A stretch of DNA of 39,651 nt, taken from Prevotella sp. (GTDB lineage Bacteria > Bacteroidota > Bacteroidia > Bacteroidales > Bacteroidaceae). The stretch is taken from NCBI GenBank assembly GCA_017413085.1, contig JAFPVC010000019.1, positions 1-39,651 of the forward strand. Reading direction: 5' to 3'. The notes beneath the pieces were generated by a model that saw nothing but the letters and a program-made list of their open reading frames with translations, did not search any database and was not told where the DNA came from. This document shows positions 30,854 through 39,651 of the stretch, in pieces. The translations under genes and the position numbers were made by a program. Position 1 is the first letter of the stretch, and each line of letters starts with the position of its first letter.

Positions 30854-32278
30854 TTACTTCGCTCCGCCGCCGAGGGCGATGTAGAGTGCTATGACTGCCT
30901 GAGTGGCATCATACAGGTTCTGAGCCTCTGACAACTGGGCGTTGAGCAGCGACTCCTGGGCCGTAAGCACTTCTATGTAGCTTGCCTTGCCATTGTTCAT
31001 CAGTTCATGAGTACCTTTGTATGCCTCATGAAGCACCTCCACCTGACGGTGATAGTAGCCTTGCTTCTCACGCGCTGTCTCACAGTCTGCCATGGCCTCA
31101 TTGACCTGATTGCCTGCATCGATGACGGTCTGCACGTATTTCTTTTGCAGGTCCTCTTCGGTAAGCTGCGCTATCTTATAGTTAGCCTTAATCTGTCCTC
31201 TTGCAAATATCGGCTGGGCAAGCGAAGCGACGGCACTGAGCAACAGTTTGCCAGGATTAACGATGATGCCATTATTGTTGGTCCAGCCAGCCGAGCCTGT
31301 CAGTGTGATGGTTGGGAAGAAGGCTGCACGTGCTCCCTGCGTGTTGTAGAATGCCTCCTCCATATAGCAGTTGGCAAGACGTATGTCAGGGCGCAGGTTC
31401 AGCAAGTCTGCCGGCACACCGAGTTTCAGGAACTTATTATCAAATATATATTGTCCGCCGCTTGCAGAATGCTGTGCCCCAGATAGCCACTTAGAACGAT
31501 TGATATGCTGCGGTGTAGCCGCCATCAGACTGCATATACTGTTCTCCGCAGAGCGGATGTTGCGGCGTACGTCAGCTATCTGTGCCTTCACGCTGAGCCA
31601 TGATGCCTCTTGCTGATTGACGGCGGTAGAGAAAGCCTGTCCATTCTCCCACAATGCAGTCTGAGTGTCAAGGGAAGCCTTCCACAGACTGTCGGTCTGA
31701 ATGAGTATATCCAGTTCGCGGTCAAGCATCTGCAGCAGATAGTACTGCTGTGCAGTGGCAGAAATCAGGTTGACACGCACCGACTCCTCATTCAACTGCG
31801 ACTGCAGGAGTATGGCCTTTGCAGCACGCTTCTTGTTGGTGATAGAGCCAAACAAGTCAACATCCCAAGACAACTGCAACGGCAGATTGTAAATCTTGGT
31901 AACTGGAGAGCCGTCGAAACTCGACAACGAGCCTTGCGGTGAGAAAAAGAGCGACGGCAGATAGGCCAGTTTGGCAGCCTTTAGCGCAGCCTCGCTTTTC
32001 TCTATGGCAATGCGTGCAGAGTTGAGGTCGGTATTATTTGCCAACACTTGCTCTATAAGCTGCTGCAACAAAGGGTCGGTGAAAATATCACGCCATGACA
32101 CCTGTGCTACAGACGCACTGTCCCCCGTGGCTGTGTAGAGCGCTTGCCCATCGGCATTGTTGCCAAAGATGCCGCTGGGCGCCTCTACCTTCTGTTCGTA
32201 TTTGTCATATAGGCCGCAACCAGTGAGCAGTAAGCCCACAAGCGCAGCGACGATGATGTTATTTATTTTCATAATCAT
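30854..32278 (-). CDS. RND efflux outer membrane factor (TolC/NodT family lipoprotein)
   Basis: 474 residues. The lipoprotein signal ends LLLTGC (Cys about 22). The body has two repeated outer-membrane-efflux domains typical of CusC/OprM-like channels (LAYLPSLFFSPQGSL; AAFFPTITLTGSAGW; long alpha-helical stretches with Gln/Glu/Ala). It forms the trimeric exit duct of the pump. The ATG overlaps the stop of the RND pump gene as ATGA, so it is the last, translationally coupled gene of the operon. Confidence 0.95.
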   Translation of the reverse strand: MIMKINNIIVAALVGLLLTGCGLYDKYEQKVEAPSGIFGNNADGQALYTATGDSASVAQVSWRDIFTDPLLQQLIEQVLANNTDLNSARIAIEKSEAALKAAKLAYLPSLFFSPQGSLSSFDGSPVTKIYNLPLQLSWDVDLFGSITNKKRAAKAILLQSQLNEESVRVNLISATAQQYYLLQMLDRELDILIQTDSLWKASLDTQTALWENGQAFSTAVNQQEASWLSVKAQIADVRRNIRSAENSICSLMAATPQHINRSKWLSGAQHSASGGQYIFDNKFLKLGVPADLLNLRPDIRLANCYMEEAFYNTQGARAAFFPTITLTGSAGWTNNNGIIVNPGKLLLSAVASLAQPIFARGQIKANYKIAQLTEEDLQKKYVQTVIDAGNQVNEAMADCETAREKQGYYHRQVEVLHEAYKGTHELMNNGKASYIEVLTAQESLLNAQLSEAQNLYDATQAVIALYIALGGGAK

Positions 32279-35200
32279 TGTGCTGTGGCTATTTCTTCGT
32301 TCTTGATACTTAATTCCTTATTTCCCTGATACTTCTCGTGCAGTTTCTGGAACACGATGAAGAAGGCTGGCACTACGAACAGCAGTGCCACTGTTCCAAC
32401 GCTCATACCGCCTATGACGCCGAGGGCAAGGGCACGGTTGCCGTTGGCACCGGCACCACCAGTGATGACGAGCGGAACCATACCGATAATCATCGTGGCC
32501 ACTGTCATCAGGATAGGACGCAGACGCTCCTTGCATGCCTCGAAGGCTGCTTCGGGGATGCTCATACCCTGGGCACGACGCTCAGAGGCAAACTCAGTAA
32601 TCAGGATGGCAGTCTTCGCCAACAGTCCGATGAGCATTATGACACCCGTCTGCAGGTATATGTTGTTGTCCATGCCAGGCAGTTCGAGCAGATTGCCGAG
32701 GTATGCAAAGATGAAGGCACCCATCAGTCCGAACGGTACGCTGAAGAGCACTGCCCACGGCGTGAACCATGAGTTGTAGAGCGAAGCCAGAATGAGGTAT
32801 ATCAGTATGGCGCAGATTACATAGATAAGCGCCGTGGCATTAGAGTTGGCAGCCTCCTCCAGTTCGCGCGACATACCACTGTATTCATAGGTGGCGGTAG
32901 CAGGCATCTCCTCCTTGAACATTTCAGAGATTACCTTATGAACATCGCCCTCAGTATAGCCACTGCCAGGAGTAATGTAGCAGGTGATGCTCTGTAGTAG
33001 GTTGAAGTGCTCGATGTTTGCCGGACCTACAATCTCCTTCAGACTGACAAATTCTGACATGGGAGCCATGCTGCCGTTGCTCACCTGCACAAAGATGTTG
33101 TCGAGCGATGACGGGTCAAGGCGGTATTCGGGCGATGCGGCAGCCATGATGCGATACACCTTGCCAAACTGGTTGAAGTTGCCGATATATGCACCACCGC
33201 AGTAAGAACCGAGTGTGCTGAGTACGATTTCCGGTGTCAAACCGGCGCGGGTGCATTGCGTTGCATCGACCTCAACTTGATATTTCGGGAAACGCTCAGA
33301 GTATGTTGACATGGTAGAAGCCACCTCTGGCCGTTCTGAGAGCTTTGCAAGGAAGTGTTCGGTGTGCTTGGCAAATTCCGACAGGTTGCCATCGGTAGGA
33401 TCCTCTACAATCAGCGTAATGTCATTACTTGTGCCGTAGCCAGGAATCTGAGGCATCTGGAAAGGCAGTACCGTCAGGTTCTTGAGTTCCATGCAGTCAA
33501 AGTAGAAACGGTACATGACGAGGTCAATCAAGTGATTTATGCCGGGGCGGTCATCCCAGTTCTTGAGGCGTACCACCATCGTGGCATAGTTAGAACCAGC
33601 ACCCGACAGCATACCATAGCCGCAAGTCATGGAGAAACTCTCCAGTTCGGGAATTTTCTTCACCTTCTCCTCTACTTTCTTCACCATCTCGCGAGTTTGC
33701 TTCAGCGTGGTTCCCTCCGGTGCCTGTACTTCTACCAAGAACACACCCTGGTCCTCCTGAGGCACAAGTCCCGAAGGCAGGCTCTTCATGAAGAATACTA
33801 ACAGCACCGCAGCTGCAGCAAGCAAGCCCCATGCTAACAGTGGGCGCTTGATAAACTTCTGTACGCTCTTGCTGTACTTGTTGTATATGGCACTGTAGCT
33901 GGCAGTATAGGCCTTCTTCGTGTAATATGTCAATCCCTTTCCTTCCTTCTTTCCTTCCGTCACGCGCATCATGATAGCGCAGAGGGCAGGACAGAGCGTG
34001 AGCGCTGATATACAGGAAAGTCCTACGCTGGAGGCTATCGTAACACCAAACTGAGTGAAGAACGTGCCCGACGTACCAGGCATAAACATCACAGGAACGA
34101 ACACTGCCATGAATACGAGCGTACAAGATACTACTGCCACCGACACCTCGTTCATGGCTTGGCGTGTAGCTTCGCGGGCATCGCTTATACCACCCTCTAT
34201 CTTCGCCATTACTGCCTCAACCACCACGATGGCATCGTCAACCACCGTACCGATAGCCAACACGAGGGCAAACAACGTCAGGATGTTAAGCGAGAAACCT
34301 GCCAGTGAAACAACGGCGAATGTACCCAGCAATGATACTATAATAGAGATAGACGGAATGATGGTGGCCTTTATGTTCTGCAGGAAGAAGAACACCACAA
34401 GTACCACGAGGATGATGGCTATAACAAGCGTCTCCACCACATTGTGTATGGCTGCGAAGAGAAAGTCGTCACTGGTCATCATGGTTACGAACTCCAGTCC
34501 GGCAGGCATCGTCTTCTTCGCCTCTTCAAACATCTTGTTGATGCTGGCGTTCACCTGAGTGGCATTAGCACCAGGTGCAGCGAATACCATAAAGAGAGCA
34601 CCCGGGCGGTCCTGTATGTTGGATGTGAAGTTGTAGTTCATGGCACCAATCTTCACCTCTGCCACATCGCTCAGTTGCAGTATGCCGCCCCCGCTGGTAC
34701 GCAGTACGATGTTATTGAACTCCTCAACCGTCTTCAGCGTACCCTTGTACTGCATGTTATATTGGTATGAGTTGCCAGACTGCTCGCCCAACGTACCCAC
34801 AGCCGACACGAAACTCTGTCCGCCGATGGCAGCAAAGACATCATTGGGACTCAGACCGTATTGGGCCATCACGTCGGGCTTCAGCCAGATGCGCAGGGCA
34901 TAGGTATTGCCGAGACTCTGCACGTTGCCCACGCCAGTGATACGCATCAGTCGCGGTTTGATGTTGATATCGACGTAGTTCGAGACGAAGTCCTCATCAT
35001 ACTTGCCGTCAGCACTCTTCACGGCGAAGATACGCAGGATGTTGCTCTGCTGTTTCTCCACAGAAACACCCACCTTATTTACGTCGGCTGGCAACAGAGC
35101 CTGAGCACGGCTCACACGGTTCTGTACGTTCACTGCTGCTATATCAGCATCGGTACCCTGCTTGAAATAGACGTTAATCTCCACATCACCGTTAGACGAA

Positions 35201-35448
35201 GCCTTCGAGGTGATATACGTCATATCAGTAACGCCGTTGATAGCCTCTTCGAGTGGCTGTACCACTGCCTTCATCACTGTATTCTCGTCAGCACCCGTAT
35301 AGCTGGTAGTAACAGCCACCGTAGGCGGTGCAATATCGGGATACTGCTCTACGGGCAGAGTGCTCATGGATATGTAGCCAACCAGAGCAATGACGATTGA
35401 GATGGCACACGCCATCACGTATCTATTTATAAATATATTGTTCTTCAT
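32275..35448 (-). CDS. RND efflux pump permease (HAE1/AcrB type)
   Basis: 1057 residues, full length for hydrophobe/amphiphile efflux RND transporters. The N-terminus places one membrane segment before the porter domain (LPVEQYPDIAPPTVAVTTSY). The proton-relay Asp pair is present at 404-405 (GTVVDDAIVVVE). The second half repeats the fold, including PFGLMGAF and LLAKTAILITEFA. It exports toxic compounds from periplasm or inner-membrane leaflet through the outer-membrane channel, driven by protons. It lies between adaptor and channel genes in a single operon. Confidence 0.96.
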   Translation of the reverse strand: MKNNIFINRYVMACAISIVIALVGYISMSTLPVEQYPDIAPPTVAVTTSYTGADENTVMKAVVQPLEEAINGVTDMTYITSKASSNGDVEINVYFKQGTDADIAAVNVQNRVSRAQALLPADVNKVGVSVEKQQSNILRIFAVKSADGKYDEDFVSNYVDINIKPRLMRITGVGNVQSLGNTYALRIWLKPDVMAQYGLSPNDVFAAIGGQSFVSAVGTLGEQSGNSYQYNMQYKGTLKTVEEFNNIVLRTSGGGILQLSDVAEVKIGAMNYNFTSNIQDRPGALFMVFAAPGANATQVNASINKMFEEAKKTMPAGLEFVTMMTSDDFLFAAIHNVVETLVIAIILVVLVVFFFLQNIKATIIPSISIIVSLLGTFAVVSLAGFSLNILTLFALVLAIGTVVDDAIVVVEAVMAKIEGGISDAREATRQAMNEVSVAVVSCTLVFMAVFVPVMFMPGTSGTFFTQFGVTIASSVGLSCISALTLCPALCAIMMRVTEGKKEGKGLTYYTKKAYTASYSAIYNKYSKSVQKFIKRPLLAWGLLAAAAVLLVFFMKSLPSGLVPQEDQGVFLVEVQAPEGTTLKQTREMVKKVEEKVKKIPELESFSMTCGYGMLSGAGSNYATMVVRLKNWDDRPGINHLIDLVMYRFYFDCMELKNLTVLPFQMPQIPGYGTSNDITLIVEDPTDGNLSEFAKHTEHFLAKLSERPEVASTMSTYSERFPKYQVEVDATQCTRAGLTPEIVLSTLGSYCGGAYIGNFNQFGKVYRIMAAASPEYRLDPSSLDNIFVQVSNGSMAPMSEFVSLKEIVGPANIEHFNLLQSITCYITPGSGYTEGDVHKVISEMFKEEMPATATYEYSGMSRELEEAANSNATALIYVICAILIYLILASLYNSWFTPWAVLFSVPFGLMGAFIFAYLGNLLELPGMDNNIYLQTGVIMLIGLLAKTAILITEFASERRAQGMSIPEAAFEACKERLRPILMTVATMIIGMVPLVITGGAGANGNRALALGVIGGMSVGTVALLFVVPAFFIVFQKLHEKYQGNKELSIKNEEIATAQ

Positions 35449-35521
35449 ATTATGGAAACAAATTTGTCACTATTCCCTCATCTTTCATCAAATAGTCTCT
35501 CACCATATAGTCTCTCACCCC

Positions 35522-36658
35522 TCATCCCTTCTTCTTCTTCGTCTCATCAGCTGGGAACAGCACTTTCTGTCCTTCTGTCACGTTATTTGCTCCAGTGGTG
35601 ATGATGCGGTCGCCTGAGCGCAAACCACTTGTTATGATAAATCGCTTACCATCGCCTACATCCTGTGTCGTCACGTTGACTGCAGTGGCAGTGCTGTCGG
35701 CTTTTACCTTATATACCAACGACTTGTCTTGCAGGCGCACCACGGCGTTCTGTGGAATGACAATCTGGTCTTTCTCTGCAAACGTCATAACGATTGTGCC
35801 CTGTATGCCCGAGTACAGATGTCCTTCAGGATTTGGGAATGAGACCTTGCTGGTCAACGAACCTGTCTGTGAATTGACTACACCCGTCAGACTTACTACG
35901 CGCCCCTTGTGTGGATACTTCGTCCCGTTCTTCATTACGAAGATAGCGTCAGGCAAGTCGGCTATGTACTTGTTTAAATCGTCGGCGTTCATACCGTAGT
36001 GTACCATTTCTTCGACGATTGCCTCGTTCAAAGAAAATTCTGCAAACATCGTAGTGTTGCCACTCAGCATGGTGAGCTGCGTACCAGGTGACACCAAGTC
36101 GCCTACACGCACAGGTATCTCACCTATGACACCCGATACAGTGGCGGTGATGGTGCAGAAGCCGAGGTTTACCCTGGCGCTGTTCACAGCCGCACGTGCC
36201 TGAGCCACTGCAGCCTTTGCCTGCTTGTATGAATTTTCGCTGTTATTAAGCATATAACTGCTGACGATTTTCTTGTCATACAGGTTCTTGTTTGATTCAT
36301 ACTCCAGCTTGGCAGAGTTCTCAGATGCAAGAGCCGCCTGCAGGTTGGCCTGAGCCGCTTCCAGTTCAAGCCGGGCATTTCGCGAATCAATGATAAAGAG
36401 CGTAGCACCCTTCTTCACCTGCTGACCTTCAGTCACGCAGATTTTCATCAGTTGACCGCCCACCTGTGGCGTAATCGTCACATCATTCTGACCTTTCATT
36501 CTGGCACTGAACTTATACGGAACCTCTATGTCCGATTTCTTCACAGTCATCGTCTCAAACGAAGATTCCACTAATTTAGGTTCGTTAATATTACACGATG
36601 ATAGTCCAGTCACCACTGCAGTCATGCACACTGCCCATGTTGTTAATTTGTTCTTCAT
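35522..36658 (-). CDS. RND efflux periplasmic adaptor (AcrA/MexA family)
   Basis: 378 residues. The lipoprotein signal ends TGLSSC (Cys about 22). The hairpin and lipoyl domains are visible: VTITPQVGGQLMKICVTEGQ, an alpha hairpin rich in Ala/Gln (about 110-165), then VSGVIGEIPVRVGDLVSPGT. The beta-barrel and proximal domains follow (QIVIPQNAVVRLQDKSLVYK). It bridges pump and channel. It is the first gene of the operon, with 73 bases before the pump gene. Confidence 0.95.
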   Translation of the reverse strand: MKNKLTTWAVCMTAVVTGLSSCNINEPKLVESSFETMTVKKSDIEVPYKFSARMKGQNDVTITPQVGGQLMKICVTEGQQVKKGATLFIIDSRNARLELEAAQANLQAALASENSAKLEYESNKNLYDKKIVSSYMLNNSENSYKQAKAAVAQARAAVNSARVNLGFCTITATVSGVIGEIPVRVGDLVSPGTQLTMLSGNTTMFAEFSLNEAIVEEMVHYGMNADDLNKYIADLPDAIFVMKNGTKYPHKGRVVSLTGVVNSQTGSLTSKVSFPNPEGHLYSGIQGTIVMTFAEKDQIVIPQNAVVRLQDKSLVYKVKADSTATAVNVTTQDVGDGKRFIITSGLRSGDRIITTGANNVTEGQKVLFPADETKKKKG

Positions 36659-36803
36659 ATTATTTAAAAAATTTAGGTTATCGTAATGATGGTTTATGTT
36701 GTAATTGGGGGTTTAAGTTTTTAGTTCTAGCAGTAAAATTAATAATTTTTATCAAATTAAACAACTTTTTAATATAATTTCTTTGATTATTTATCTAAAT
36801 TGA

Positions 36804-36811
36804 CAAATTTA
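36804..36811 (-). promoter_or_regulatory. Candidate -7 box of the efflux operon
   Basis: TAAATTTG on the minus strand without a clear -33 TTTG. It would give a leader of about 140 bases. Confidence 0.35.
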
Positions 36812-36896
36812 CTTCTGATTTTGATAAATTTATTTGTCGTTTTTATGCATTTTTCGATTTCATTTTGTTTTTAAGAAGCTGGAAGCAAAATAATAT

Positions 36897-36926
36897 GTTT
36901 TCTGTCTAACTTCTGGGGTTCACTTC
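36897..36926. mobile_element. Solo IS terminal repeat remnant
   Basis: Thirty bases containing TGTCTAACTTCTGGGGTTCA are the exact inverted copy of 23485-23514. No transposase lies beside it. It is a relic of an IS3/IS150-like end upstream of the efflux operon. Confidence 0.55.
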
Positions 36927-36972
36927 GCCCTGATACATACTCTTTGCTTTAATTCATCCATTCTTCAATTCT

Positions 36973-37773
36973 TCAATCCTTTTCGTTAATAATATCAACA
37001 AAGTCATCATAAATAACCTCTACCCAATCTTCATCAGACAACGTAAACTGGTTTCGAAACACTGATGAGAACATAATATGTTTTGCATGTTTCTTCCAAT
37101 CATCTTTTTCTGAGTCTTTCACCCATGAGGAATCATTCAAGTATTTGAATGAACGGGCATATTCCTTTAGGTCATCGGCAGAATAGTCCATATTATCGTA
37201 GATGGTTTGTGTAGGACCTTGATCAGAACATATAATCACTTCATTACAACCAAACAATTTGGCTTGATTATATATTTCAATCCGATAGTCGTTCAACCTT
37301 TCTTGGTATTCCTCAGAGTGATGGAAGGCTTTTTCAAAGTATCCCCATCTGCCACTATAATATACATCAAGATTTACATTCTCTTTGAAAATCCGAATGC
37401 TGAAACTTTCTTCATCATCTTCTATTTCGTACAGATCGTATTCATCTTTAAGGTTATCAAGTATTAATTCTGCATATTCATCTTTACAAATGTCGTTTAT
37501 GCCATCTGTTTTATGAATTTGATATGCATCATAATTTAAAACTTTCATTCGCAGATATTCACCAGAATCATTTGCCTCAAACTTTCCAAGTTCAATCACT
37601 TCATAGTCTTTTATTCCATCTGCAACATTCTTACACATATCACACTTGCATTCCTTAAAATATACAAGTCTGATATTCTGCTTCATTCTTTTTGCAACTT
37701 CTTTAGCCGTTGCAAAAGGATCATAGATCGGAAGATTATGCTGTAACCCTATTTGTACTACATCCCATCCCAT
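36973..37773 (-). CDS. Unknown protein, MGWDVVQIG family
   Basis: 266 residues, acidic and soluble. It starts MGWDVVQIGLQHNLPIYDPF and has a CKCDMC cysteine cluster near residue 45. The rest is rich in Asp, Glu and aromatic residues (YSGRWGYFEKAFHHSEEYQE). There is no signal peptide or membrane segment. I recall Bacteroidetes hypothetical proteins with the same opening but no function. Acidic composition and solitary position are reminiscent of immunity-type proteins, which is only a guess. Confidence 0.7.
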   Translation of the reverse strand: MGWDVVQIGLQHNLPIYDPFATAKEVAKRMKQNIRLVYFKECKCDMCKNVADGIKDYEVIELGKFEANDSGEYLRMKVLNYDAYQIHKTDGINDICKDEYAELILDNLKDEYDLYEIEDDEESFSIRIFKENVNLDVYYSGRWGYFEKAFHHSEEYQERLNDYRIEIYNQAKLFGCNEVIICSDQGPTQTIYDNMDYSADDLKEYARSFKYLNDSSWVKDSEKDDWKKHAKHIMFSSVFRNQFTLSDEDWVEVIYDDFVDIINEKD

Positions 37774-37796
37774 AGCTTTTATTTTTAGGCAAGATA

Positions 37797-38144
37797 TTAC
37801 TGTTTTTCTATGTAATCCAACAGATTGATGGTTCCTGTCTCCTCTTCAACATTAATGGATGGCACTTTCTCCACAATTCTTGTTGTACCACTTGTCTTGT
37901 CAACATAGAAATGCACATAAGCACCTGTATAGCTGCGGAAAACTACCTGATATGTAGAGTCTGACTCTTCTCCCATATCTATATGCATTATGGAAGGATT
38001 GTCTTTGGCTACGCTCCAGTCATACGTGCGATGGCAATAGTTGCTTACTCCCTCGTATGCCTTTTCTGCCGTAATTATGCTCTGCGGTGCGCTTGCACCG
38101 CATGAGCATAATAGCAGAATAGATATTACTTCTTTGAATTTCAT
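37797..38144 (-). CDS. Small secreted lipoprotein
   Basis: 115 residues from ATG at 38144; a GTG at 38150 that overlaps the esterase TGA is an alternative start. The signal MKFKEVISILLLCSC has a lipobox-like LCSC before the likely lipidated Cys. The mature part contains VSNYCHRTYDWSVAKDNPS and TYQVVFRSYTGAYVHFYVDK, a beta-rich pattern. It lies directly downstream of the esterase and is surely cotranscribed. No function can be assigned. Confidence 0.75.
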   Translation of the reverse strand: MKFKEVISILLLCSCGASAPQSIITAEKAYEGVSNYCHRTYDWSVAKDNPSIMHIDMGEESDSTYQVVFRSYTGAYVHFYVDKTSGTTRIVEKVPSINVEEETGTINLLDYIEKQ

Positions 38145-38146
38145 TG

Positions 38147-39376
<1,230 letters not shown>

Positions 39377-39421
39377 TTAGATAAATGTGTCATGTCTGGG
39401 ATGCTTACCTACATCCAAATG

Positions 39422-39452
39422 CAAATTTACATAAAAAAACATTATCTGCAAA
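39422..39452 (-). promoter_or_regulatory. Promoter of the esterase operon
   Basis: On the minus strand TTTG (39452-39449), 19 bases, TAAATTTG (39429-39422), a full consensus match. The leader to the ATG is about 60 bases. Confidence 0.75.
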
Positions 39453-39478
39453 ATAAATTTGAAAAAGGAAACAAAATA

Positions 39479-39509
39479 TTTGTAGTTTCAGAAATAAATA
39501 TTAACTTTG
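39479..39509 (+). promoter_or_regulatory. Divergent promoter toward the right edge
   Basis: TTTG (39479-39482), 19 bases, TAACTTTG (39502-39509) followed by CA. It faces a gene that must begin at or past the window end. The leader carries a duplicated GAGTGAAAAGTGAA unit (about 39536-39562). Confidence 0.7.
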
Positions 39510-39565
39510 CAATCAACTTCGCTATGCTCAGAGTGAAAAGTGAAGAGTGAAAAGTGAAAAATACC

Positions 39566-39651
39566 ATGCGGAATATTTTCGTTTTCGTCTTCGTTTTCGT
39601 TTATGCATTACGAATTTTTCCTAAACAACTCAATATATTTTCTATGGCAAA
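39566..39651 (+). other. Open frame running off the right edge
   Basis: An ATG at 39566 opens a frame that stays open to the edge, starting MRNIFVFVFVFVYALRIF. The first codons are a TTCGTT/TTCGTC hexamer repeat, common in leaders of this group, so this may be leader DNA rather than a signal peptide. Not decidable from here. Confidence 0.2.

Larger units (their letters stand above)
36659..36972. other. Upstream region of the efflux operon
   Basis: AT-rich, about 310 bases, no gene. It holds a -7-like TAAATTTG on the minus strand (36811-36804), several T/A runs, and the IS-end remnant at 36897-36926. No TetR/MarR-type repressor gene is adjacent. Confidence 0.5.

Noticed and set aside
36973-37773. 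Calling the MGWDVVQIG protein an immunity protein
   Set aside because: Only acidity and solitary position support it; no toxin gene is adjacent.

Overview
The window looks like a chromosomal segment of a Bacteroidales bacterium, most likely Prevotellaceae (Prevotella/Segatella-like). The grounds are a BspA-type leucine-rich-repeat surface protein, a fimbrillin-like lipoprotein, a TonB-tail remnant, an RND efflux operon of Bacteroidetes layout, weak Shine-Dalgarno sites, and many copies of the Bacteroidetes promoter TTTG-N19/20-TAnnTTTG. Most genes lie on the minus strand. I see no rRNA, tRNA or CRISPR array.

Left region (1-4380, AT-rich, accessory): the tail of an unknown gene, a repeat-rich intergenic stretch that appears to encode a structured small RNA, a secreted protein of unknown function, an unknown protein, and a complete tyrosine recombinase with TTACACCC boxes in front of it. 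This reads as one end of an integrated element. Next is a minus-strand housekeeping operon, rdgB - MATE transporter - cytidylate-kinase-like protein - trmO (7730 to 4385). Its promoter lies inside the 3' end of a fic gene. Downstream in window order come a TonB-tail fragment, a 50-residue peptide gene, the BspA-like protein, and an AAA-ATPase/PD-(D/E)XK protein whose promoter module is nearly identical to that of fic.

Middle (14.9-23.2 kb): a fimbrillin-like lipoprotein with a small upstream peptide gene; an old-yellow-enzyme/FAD oxidoreductase divergent from an AraC regulator; a LiaF-like membrane protein with a CatA-like acetyltransferase, divergent from a membrane LytTR regulator; glutathione peroxidase; and a DUF4112 protein. 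The mixture suggests surface and envelope functions plus redox stress functions.

Right region: 23.2-30.8 kb is accessory and scarred. It holds a DUF4143 ATPase gene between two copies of a ~90 bp terminator-bearing direct repeat, a CbxX-type AAA+ fragment, a truncated small gene, a DNA-deoxyinosine glycosylase, a 1028-residue Sel1/zinc-ribbon protein translationally coupled to a decayed coiled-coil gene, and an IS982-like transposase remnant. The segment 30.8-36.7 kb is an RND tripartite efflux operon (adaptor - pump - outer membrane factor), and 37-39.4 kb holds an unknown protein, a small lipoprotein and a CE1-like esterase.

The most unusual signals are non-coding. Two intergenic regions carry degenerate arrays with an exact 22-bp period, each followed by a long hairpin. 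A direct/inverted repeat set builds a probable small RNA at 498-663. Palindromic promoter modules and flanking direct repeats accompany the fic, AAA/nuclease and DUF4143 genes, suggesting these genes move or are regulated as cassettes.
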